Shown: positions 23,715 through 29,967 of the stretch, piece after piece
How the letters are laid out: every line of letters begins with the position of its first letter
Position numbering within the stretch: the stretch's first letter is position 1
From: JAAUTY01 sp964397305
GTDB taxonomy: Bacteria > Cyanobacteriota > Cyanobacteriia > Cyanobacteriales > Spirulinaceae
Assembly (NCBI GenBank): GCA_964397305.1
Contig: CAYNIP010000017.1
Span: 1 to 64,000 of the forward strand
Length of the DNA: 64,000 nucleotides
Direction of reading: 5' to 3'
Program-made: the position numbers and the translations under genes
The notes under the pieces: model-generated
The model's input: only the letters and a program-made list of their open reading frames with translations
Databases searched by the model: none
What the model was told of the DNA's origin: nothing

Positions 23715-24818
23715 ATGCTGCAACGGTTGTATGTACATAACTTCCGATGCCTGGAAAACTTTGAGCTTTCTTTGAAAGGACTCTCATCGGCTCTTTTAAT
23801 TGGCAAAAATGGTTCTGGTAAATCGACCATTGCTAGTGTGCTTGAGATATTCCAGCAGATCGGTCGAGGCACTAATCGAGTTGGAAGTTTAATCAAACCC
23901 AAGGATTTTGCTTTCGGGAGGACGCAGGTCCCAATTCGGCTCGAGCTAGAGGTGGTTATTGAGGACAGAATATATCAGTACGCCCTTGCCTTTGAGTTAC
24001 CGGCTCATTTCAGAGAGCCTCGCGTCTCTGAGGAAAAGTTACTCGTTGAAGGCAATTCGATTTACTCCCGTCAGGAGGCTCAGGTTACGTTAGCATCGCG
24101 CGATCGCGAGGTTCAGTTCTTAGTTGATTGGCATCTGGTTGCTCTCCCAGTCATCCAAGAGCAATCTGAACAAGATCCACTGCACAGTTTCAAGATTTGG
24201 CTTGCACGCTTGATTGTACTAGGACCGATACCCAGCCTAGTAAAGGGAGAATCTAAAGCCGAAACGTTAGAGATACAAAAGGAATGCTTAAACTTTGGTG
24301 ATTGGTTTTCCGGCTTGCTAAGCCGCTATCCTGCTGCCTATACCCAGATTGACAAGTATCTTCGAGACGTTATGCCTGACGTTCAAGATTTTCTCAACGA
24401 ACCGACTGGCAAAGATTCTAAAAGTCTAGTTGTTCGATTTGAGGCTGGTGGCTCAACATTGAGTGTTAACTTTGAGGACTTGGCTGATGGCGAGAAATGC
24501 TTTTTCATCTGTGCTTCAATCCTGGCTGCAAATAGATATTATGGCCCGCTGTTCTGTTTCTGGGATGAGCCTGACAACTATCTATCTTTGCCCGAGGTAG
24601 GTCATTTTGTTACCGAGCTACGACGTTCTTTCAAGAATGGCAGTCAAATCTTGACCACCTCGCACAACGAGGAAGTAATTCGGAGATTCTCAAATGAGAA
24701 CACCTTTTTCTTGGAGCGAAAAAGTCACTTGGAGCCAACTCTCACAAGGTTACTCAGCGATCTTCCCATTAGCGGCGATCTGGTCGATAGCTTAATTCGC
24801 GATGCAATCCAGTTATGA
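23715..24818 (+). CDS. ABC-type AAA ATPase, candidate defence effector or sensor
   Basis: The 367-residue protein is a RecF/SMC-like ATPase (AAA_21 type). It starts LQRLYVHNFRCLENFELSL, has Walker A GKNGSGKST at 30-38, a signature-like LADGEK near 256-261, Walker B with LFCFWDEPDNYL at 279-290, and a switch His317 in TTSHNEEV. There is no coiled-coil arm or fused nuclease. Its TGA overlaps the ATG of the next gene (ATGA), so the two are coupled. Codon use is AT-richer than in neighbouring genes, which suggests transfer. Similar split ATPase-TOPRIM pairs (PARIS AriA/AriB, OLD-like) protect against phages; that role here is inference. Confidence 0.85.
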   Translation: MLQRLYVHNFRCLENFELSLKGLSSALLIGKNGSGKSTIASVLEIFQQIGRGTNRVGSLIKPKDFAFGRTQVPIRLELEVVIEDRIYQYALAFELPAHFREPRVSEEKLLVEGNSIYSRQEAQVTLASRDREVQFLVDWHLVALPVIQEQSEQDPLHSFKIWLARLIVLGPIPSLVKGESKAETLEIQKECLNFGDWFSGLLSRYPAAYTQIDKYLRDVMPDVQDFLNEPTGKDSKSLVVRFEAGGSTLSVNFEDLADGEKCFFICASILAANRYYGPLFCFWDEPDNYLSLPEVGHFVTELRRSFKNGSQILTTSHNEEVIRRFSNENTFFLERKSHLEPTLTRLLSDLPISGDLVDSLIRDAIQL

Positions 24819-25309
24819 GCCTCAATCGGTATAGGCCGCATATTTTTGTGCTGCCTGAAGATGATGCGAATCGCCAGATTGCTAACGGTTTTGTCTTACA
24901 TCCCCAACTCAAGGCGCGTACCATCCAAATCCTCCCGCCCGCCGGTGGCTGGCGAAAGGCTGTAGATCGGCTTTTCGATGTGCATATCCCTGAAATGCAA
25001 AAATTTTCGGAGGAACGGCTGATTTTAGCCGTCGATCTCGATCGCAGTGAAGGTCGATTGAGGGATGTAAAGGCTAAAATTCCAGCCGCGCTACAAGATC
25101 GGGTATTCGCGATCGGAGTCCTGTCCGAACCAGAAGATTTGAAAAGGGCATTCGGAACGAGTTTTGAGGGGATTGGGGAACTGATGGCTAGTAATTGCTA
25201 CGACAATACTGGAGAGCTTTGGGAGCACTATCTTCTCAAGCACAATCGATCTGAGGTAGATCGACTAAGCTCTTCCGTTCGACCCTTCCTTTTCAACCTT
25301 GATCGCTAA
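24815..25309 (+). CDS. small TOPRIM-like partner of the ATPase
   Basis: The 164-residue product has the layout of a TOPRIM-type fold. A first strand and acidic turn HIFVLPEDDANRQIA (Glu15, Asp16, Asp17) come first, and a later strand LILAVDLDRSEG carries a DxD pair (Asp74, Asp76). A third strand VFAIGVLSEPEDL follows. The spacing is like DUF4276/DUF4435-type proteins that partner ABC ATPases in OLD and PARIS systems. No family is assigned with confidence. It is translationally coupled to the ATPase by ATGA. The likely role is a nuclease or signalling effector held in check by the ATPase. Confidence 0.6.
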   Translation: MSLNRYRPHIFVLPEDDANRQIANGFVLHPQLKARTIQILPPAGGWRKAVDRLFDVHIPEMQKFSEERLILAVDLDRSEGRLRDVKAKIPAALQDRVFAIGVLSEPEDLKRAFGTSFEGIGELMASNCYDNTGELWEHYLLKHNRSEVDRLSSSVRPFLFNLDR

Positions 25310-25338
25310 GCTTATTTGGAAATCTTGACAGTAAAACA

Positions 25339-25659
25339 ATGGATACCACGACTCTAAGAGAGAAGGTAAAGCAGGTGATCGGGCGATATGCTCGTCTGAC
25401 TCCCTCCCACGGACAAATTCGGCTAGATACAATCTTCGACGACACCCAGAATCGCTACGCTCTGATGCAAGCGGGATGGAGTCAAGGGCGCAGAGTACGG
25501 GGTAATTTGATCTATATCATCCTGCAAGACAATCGCATTTATCTGGAGTACGATGGCATGGAGCAGGGGATTGTCCAAGACTTGCTCAATCTAGGCGTTC
25601 CCTCTGAGCAAATTGTCCTCGCTTTTTTGCCAGAAGCCCCGCTCGCCTTGGCTGGATAA
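25339..25659 (+). CDS. xisI: XisI family protein, orphan
   Basis: The 106-residue product matches XisI (fdxN element excision controlling factor). It has TPSHGQIRLDTIFDDTQNRY, MQAGWSQGRRVRG, a middle ILQDNRIYLEYDG, and ends GVPSEQIVLAFLPEAP. XisI usually follows xisH, an Endonuclease-like partner, and the pair is widespread outside fdxN elements with unknown cell function. No xisH is present here. It lies 29 nt after the TOPRIM-like gene, and its stop TAA abuts the next ATG, so it reads as part of the same run of genes. Confidence 0.88.
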   Translation: MDTTTLREKVKQVIGRYARLTPSHGQIRLDTIFDDTQNRYALMQAGWSQGRRVRGNLIYIILQDNRIYLEYDGMEQGIVQDLLNLGVPSEQIVLAFLPEAPLALAG

Positions 25660-25938
25660 ATGCTTCCTACAAGTTGTCGATATAGTATGACGCTCCAATG
25701 GTCGGATGAAGATCGTCTATTCCTAGTCACGATCCCGGAGTTTGCCGATCTCGTTATGATGCCCTGCACTCACGGGAAAACCCGCGAGGAGGCAATCCGC
25801 AACGGCGAGGAGGTTATCGAAATGTATCTGGAAGCTTGGCAAGCAGAGGAGCAGACGATCCCCGAACCGAGAAACGAACTCCCAATAAGCAGTAACACTG
25901 AATTTTTGCACTGCAATGAGTATCAATCTCACCCCTGA
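25660..25938 (+). CDS. HicB family antitoxin, orphan
   Basis: The product contains YSMTLQWSDEDRLFLVTIPEF, cut here as LQWSDEDRLFLVTIPEF, and THGKTREEAIRNGEEVIEM. This is the partial RNase H fold of HicB antitoxins. No hicA toxin lies beside it, as is common for cyanobacterial stand-alone HicB proteins found next to xisH/xisI genes. The ATG follows the xisI stop directly. The last 20 residues after ETIPEP-like sequence do not look like the family, and they overlap the start of the parD remnant, so the C-terminus may have been extended by a mutation. Confidence 0.8.
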   Translation: MLPTSCRYSMTLQWSDEDRLFLVTIPEFADLVMMPCTHGKTREEAIRNGEEVIEMYLEAWQAEEQTIPEPRNELPISSNTEFLHCNEYQSHP

Positions 25939-26170
25939 CCAAGAACAGTTTGTTGAACGTTAACTACAAACGGGTAAATACCGTTCAGCAGAGGAAATTC
26001 TGGAAATTGCCTTGCGGTTGTTTGACGAGGGCGATCGCGCTGAGTCCCAGTGGATTCAATCCGTCCGCGCCAAGATTGATGCCGCCATTGAAGCGGCCGA
26101 CCATACCGATCCAGTTGACAGCGAAACCTTTGGGGATGGCATTCTCGATCGATTTCAGTCGGCCGATTAG
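25916..26170 (+). pseudogene. parD antitoxin pseudogene (nonsense mutation)
   Basis: The frame from ATG 25916 reads MSINLTPDQEQFVER, then TAA at 25961-25963, then LQTGKYRSAEEILEIALRLF and on to FGDGILDRFQSAD with a stop at 26168-26170. This is a complete ParD-type ribbon-helix-helix antitoxin with one in-frame stop, where relatives have a Gln or Lys codon (CAA to TAA would do). No alternative start follows soon. It overlaps the end of hicB by 23 nt and precedes the parE remnant by 2 nt. Confidence 0.8.
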
Positions 26171-26172
26171 GT

Positions 26173-26471
26173 ATGAGCCGTTATGTTATCAACGTTCTCG
26201 CGAGCCAAGACCTAAACGAAATCGCAGATTACTTTGCTGACAATAGTCTTGAAGCAGGTAACGGCTCTTTCGTAGCTTTAACCGTAAGTGTCAGCAGCTT
26301 GTTACATTTCCTGGCAGCGGCAAAAACTACGCAGCCATCCGCCCTAGACTGTGATGCCTGTCCTTGGAAGGACATATTATCTTTGGCAGAATTCTAGATG
26401 ACGGCCTTGAAACTCCCCGGGTTATCAGCGATCGGCGTGATTTCCCAACCTTATTTGAAGAGCCCAACTAA
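26173..26471 (+). pseudogene. parE toxin pseudogene (frameshift and nonsense)
   Basis: The start MSRYVINVLASQDLNEIADYF is a typical RelE/ParE toxin N-terminus. The frame is lost at about 26262, after NSLEAG. In the next frame the family pattern resumes as RLFRSFNRKCQQLVTFPGSG and NYAAIRPRL, then a TGA at about 26351, then SLEGHIIFGRILDDG and VISDRRDFPTLFEEPN to the normal stop. One lost base and one nonsense change are enough to explain it. With parD also broken, the toxin-antitoxin pair is dead. Confidence 0.82.
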
Positions 26472-26483
26472 ATTCCTCCTTCT

Positions 26484-26519
26484 GTAGGGTTGTCTTGAAG
26501 ATAACCCTACTTCTTTTTT
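26484..26519 (+). terminator. Rho-independent terminator after the islet
   Basis: GTAGGGTTGTCTT and GAAGATAACCCTAC form a stem of about 12 bp with a GT pair and are followed by TTCTTTTTTG. It lies 12 nt after the parE remnant and probably ended the transcript of the toxin-antitoxin genes. The rest of the spacer to 26654 shows nothing I can name. Confidence 0.75.
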
Positions 26520-26654
26520 GCCCTCTTTTGCCTCTCTTCCCCTCCTACTCTGACCTTCGGCTACCTTGTCACCGTTTGAAGGCTGAGAGCCTAGGGTTGT
26601 TGCCATCTACGACTCATCCCAGACCCTAGGGAGGATTGACTCCCGGGAGTACTT

Positions 26655-26975
26655 TTAGGGCGAAGGGTCTGACTTGGGGGGGCGGCGCCCTAGGAGTTGC
26701 AGGGCTAGCAAGAGCAGGCCGAGGGCGACTAGGCCAAAGATGCCGGTGCTCAGCGTGGCCAGACCCACGACTAGGGTTCGCACGGCCACGGCGAGGTTGA
26801 TCGCCGTGACGTTGACGGTGGGCAGGGGTTTGGCGGCGAGGCTGGTGGCGATCGCCCGGGTCAGTCCATACAGGGCCACGGCGATCACCCCCGCCAGGGC
26901 CGATCCCAGTAGGCAGCGCCCAGGGGTCACGGTCGCAGCCGTTCCCGAGGGATCATCGCGCGGTTCGTCACTCAT
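26655..26975 (-). CDS. DUF3082 membrane protein
   Basis: The product, from the ATG at 26975, starts MSDEPRDDPSG and has two hydrophobic helices (about residues 25-45 and 65-90). Between them is AVNLAVAVRTLVVGL-like sequence (AINLAVAVRTLVVGLAT here). This is the DUF3082 family of cyanobacteria and chloroplasts, of unknown function. A longer frame opens at 27161, but the added residues are Pro-rich and unlike the family. The start remains uncertain because no clear ribosome site precedes 26975. It lies 207 nt after the BtaA-like gene on the same strand. Confidence 0.72.
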   Translation of the reverse strand: MSDEPRDDPSGTAATVTPGRCLLGSALAGVIAVALYGLTRAIATSLAAKPLPTVNVTAINLAVAVRTLVVGLATLSTGIFGLVALGLLLLALQLLGRRPPKSDPSP

Positions 26976-27182
26976 AGCGTCGTTTTGCTTCCCGTCAGGA
27001 GGCAGCTCAGCTTGGATTGGCTGGGAAGCATCGTGAGTCCCCATCCTGGGCTTCACGGGCGCCGCTTGCCTAGGGTTCTTGGGGTGCGCCCCGAAGATGC
27101 TTGCCATCCCCATCATTCTAGACTGGCCTGGACTGCTGGGCGGACCGCGACTCGCAGCCAACTCCCTAGACCCGGACTAGCG

Positions 27183-28307
27183 CTAGGTGCTCTCCACCGC
27201 TTCGATCACGACCCGGCGGTAGAAAAAGGCCTTGTCCTGTTGGTTTAGGGTCTGGGCGAGGTCCGTGAGCGAGTGCAATGTGCCCGCCAACTCCGGCGGG
27301 CGCTGACGCGGAGCCAAGAGATTCCAATACACCAGACGACTTCCCGGCCCGCTGCAAGACACGATTTGCCGCAAGAGATTGTGGTAATTGTCCAGGGACA
27401 TGTATTCAAAAATATTGCTGAGATTGAAGCCGTCAATGGGTGGCCCCGACCACTGGGCGAGAAAATCTTCTAGGGCCAGGCAGTGCCATTCCAGCCGGTC
27501 GAGGTTGGCGCGGATGGCTGGGAAGTGCTCGGGGCGCAGGGCATAGGGCAGGGCGGTGAGATGGTGGCCGGCCCCGATCCACTGGAGGTAAGGGTTCTCG
27601 GCGGGATTGAGCGCCGTGCAGGCGTAACGGGTGCGGTCTAGCAGGTGGTCCGCCACCTTGCCTTCGGCATAGCGAAAAAAGCTGGGATCACGCCCCAGGC
27701 GACCCAGGAAGGGGCGGGAGAAAAAGAGGTGAAAGAGCGATCGCCACCGCCACGTATCCCAAACCTCGGTGTAAAACTGCTCCCGCTCCGGGCGCGAGCC
27801 ACCCTGTAACAGTTGCCGCACGGTGGCTGGCTCGTGAATGCGCGGCAAAATGAGCTGACGGAAGCGGGCGAGATAGCGCTCAAACCGGCCCACATGACCG
27901 AGGCCGTGGCGGATCAGAGCTGGGCAGCGATCCCAGAACTGGCGAGCCGGGAGGGAGAGGTAGGGCCGGCAGCGCTGGTAGAGCAACAGGCGGGGGTGAG
28001 GCTTGTCGGGGCGGACTAGGGCCGGGCGGGAGCCCAGGAGTAGAAGCAATTCGGGATGAGCGAGCACCCGATAGGCGGCCACTCGGAGCTCGAGGCTGGC
28101 GATCTGGGCTGGGTTGAAGTCTACGGCAATCAGCCGGTGCGGGGCGCGGCTGAGCAGGGCCATCACATTGTCCCCGGCGGCGGCGATCGCCAGGCCGATC
28201 TGCCCCGGCTGCCAATCCAGGGCTGTGAGCAAGAGGTCCGCATCTTCCCAGCACTGGGCGTAGCGTAGGTGAGAAAAATCAGCACGTTGAGCAATTTCGC
28301 TGGGCAT
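27183..28307 (-). CDS. DUF3419 (BtaA-like) aminocarboxypropyltransferase homologue
   Basis: The 374-residue protein has the DUF3419 pattern: RYAQCWEDADLLLTAL, IAAAGDNVMALL (SAM-binding loop), LIAVDFNPAQIASLEL, and late blocks FNLSNIFEYMS and LVYWNLLAPR. The family includes BtaA, which moves the 3-amino-3-carboxypropyl group of SAM to diacylglycerol in betaine-lipid synthesis. Betaine lipids are not typical of cyanobacteria and no BtaB methyltransferase is nearby, so the true substrate is open. The gene is divergent from dacB. Confidence 0.8.
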   Translation of the reverse strand: MPSEIAQRADFSHLRYAQCWEDADLLLTALDWQPGQIGLAIAAAGDNVMALLSRAPHRLIAVDFNPAQIASLELRVAAYRVLAHPELLLLLGSRPALVRPDKPHPRLLLYQRCRPYLSLPARQFWDRCPALIRHGLGHVGRFERYLARFRQLILPRIHEPATVRQLLQGGSRPEREQFYTEVWDTWRWRSLFHLFFSRPFLGRLGRDPSFFRYAEGKVADHLLDRTRYACTALNPAENPYLQWIGAGHHLTALPYALRPEHFPAIRANLDRLEWHCLALEDFLAQWSGPPIDGFNLSNIFEYMSLDNYHNLLRQIVSCSGPGSRLVYWNLLAPRQRPPELAGTLHSLTDLAQTLNQQDKAFFYRRVVIEAVEST

Positions 28308-28476
28308 GGAGGAGGACGGCTACCAAGGGCAAACAGGCGGTAGAAGCAACCGGGAGATTGCGGCAGGCCCGACTGGCCACAGCCCAACCCCTTGTATCTT
28401 AAGAGCAGCGCGCGGCAGTGAGTCAGGGGGGGTGGGCGCGCGTTGAACTGTCTGTCAGGTTGAGGAGTTTGCCACG

Positions 28477-29919
28477 ATGAAACGTCTTACCCACGGTCTT
28501 TGGGTGCTCCCGGTTGTTCTCGGTGCGGGCCTGCTGCCCGCCCAGGCCCAAGCCCCCGGGCCCCTCTGTCCAGCGGCGTTGCCCGAGGCGATCGCCACGA
28601 TTACGGAGCGCCCCGAGTGGCGGCGATCGCGCTGGGGCCTGTTGATCGCCCCTCAAGACGGGGGGGCAACCCTCTACGCCCGTGAGGCCGAGGCCCTCTT
28701 CGTCCCCGCCTCAGCGACCAAACTGCTCACCTTGGCGGCCGTCTTGCACCGCCTGGGCCCCGATTTTCGGCTCCGCACCCCTGTGCATGGCCTCGGGGAG
28801 CCCCCCATCCTCAGCCGTCTGCAAGTGAGTGGGCGCGGGGACCCCAGCTTAACCACCGAGCAGTTGCAGGCCCTAGCCGCCCGCTTGCGCGCTCAGGGGG
28901 TGGAGCGGGTGCGGGAGCTAGTCGTGACCGATGGCTATTTCCAGCAAGTCCCCCGCCATCCCACCTGGGAACTAGAGGATGTACTCTTCTACTTTGCCAC
29001 GGCCGTTAACAGCGCCATCCTCAACGAAAATACGGTGGCCCTGACCCTCTACCCCCAAGCAGTGGGCGAGCCCCTGCGGGCCGAGTGGGGCGATCGCCTA
29101 GCCGGCCAGCAGTGGCAGCTCGAGAACTGGACCGTCACCGCCCCCCCGGGCACAGCGCGCCGCTTTGAAGCGGCCAATGTGCTGGGCCAACCGGTGCTGC
29201 AACTGCGGGGCGAACTGGCCGCCGATGCGGACCCGGCTGAACTCTTCATCGCCGTCCTCGACCCCGCCCGCTACTTCCGGGATACCCTCCAGGCCAGCTT
29301 GGAGGCCGTGGGGATCACCGTTGAGGCCGCGACGGTGGCTCCCGATAACCCCGAACCCCAAGGCCGGCTCCTAGCCCACCTCGAATCCCCGCCCCTGAGC
29401 GAACTGCTCCGGGCAACCCAGCAGCCCAGCAGCAACCTGCGGGCCGAGGCCTTGTTGCAAACTCTGGGGATGGCGACGGAGCAACCGACCGCTGCCCTGG
29501 CGGCCCTGACAGCGGCCCTAGAAGAGCTAGGCGTTGATCCCACGAGCTATCGGCTGCGGGACGGCTCCGGCCTCTCCCGGCACAATATGGTGAGTCCGGC
29601 GGCCGTGGTGGCAACCTTGCAGGGCCTGGCGCGATCGCCCACCTTCGCCACCTACCGCGCCTCCCTCCCCGTGGGGGGCGTCAGCGGCACCCTGCGGCAG
29701 CGCTTCCGCGACACCCCCCTCGAGGGCCTCGTGGTCGCGAAAACGGGAACGATGACGGGGGTTTCCACCCTTTCCGGCTACCTAGACCCGGCCACTTACG
29801 AGCCCCTGGTCTTTAGCATCATGGTCAACCGCTCCGATCGCCCGATCGCCGAACAACGAGCCGCCATTGATGAAATCGTCCTGCTGCTGGGTCGCCTCCA
29901 GGCTTGCCCAGAACCCTAG
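28477..29919 (+). CDS. dacB: D-alanyl-D-alanine carboxypeptidase/endopeptidase (PBP4, S13)
   Basis: PBP4-type enzymes trim or cleave D-Ala cross-links of peptidoglycan in the periplasm. The 480-residue protein has a signal peptide (about 1-26, LLPAQAQA), the SxxK motif SATK at 79-82 with Ser79 as nucleophile, SSN at 318-320 and KTG at 422-424. These are the three active-site motifs in the right order, with the large insert between the first two that defines the S13 family. GAGGAG lies 9 nt before the ATG. It is convergent with the CheA gene (49-nt spacer). Confidence 0.94.
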   Translation: MKRLTHGLWVLPVVLGAGLLPAQAQAPGPLCPAALPEAIATITERPEWRRSRWGLLIAPQDGGATLYAREAEALFVPASATKLLTLAAVLHRLGPDFRLRTPVHGLGEPPILSRLQVSGRGDPSLTTEQLQALAARLRAQGVERVRELVVTDGYFQQVPRHPTWELEDVLFYFATAVNSAILNENTVALTLYPQAVGEPLRAEWGDRLAGQQWQLENWTVTAPPGTARRFEAANVLGQPVLQLRGELAADADPAELFIAVLDPARYFRDTLQASLEAVGITVEAATVAPDNPEPQGRLLAHLESPPLSELLRATQQPSSNLRAEALLQTLGMATEQPTAALAALTAALEELGVDPTSYRLRDGSGLSRHNMVSPAAVVATLQGLARSPTFATYRASLPVGGVSGTLRQRFRDTPLEGLVVAKTGTMTGVSTLSGYLDPATYEPLVFSIMVNRSDRPIAEQRAAIDEIVLLLGRLQACPEP

Positions 29920-29967
29920 TAGGGGCCTGGGGGGGTCAAACGGATCGGGCGGCTCACCCCCAGCGCT

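Noticed and set aside
25950..26240. 96-codon plus-strand frame in the islet
   Set aside because: It is a shifted frame over the parD remnant; the parD frame shows the family pattern despite its stop codon.
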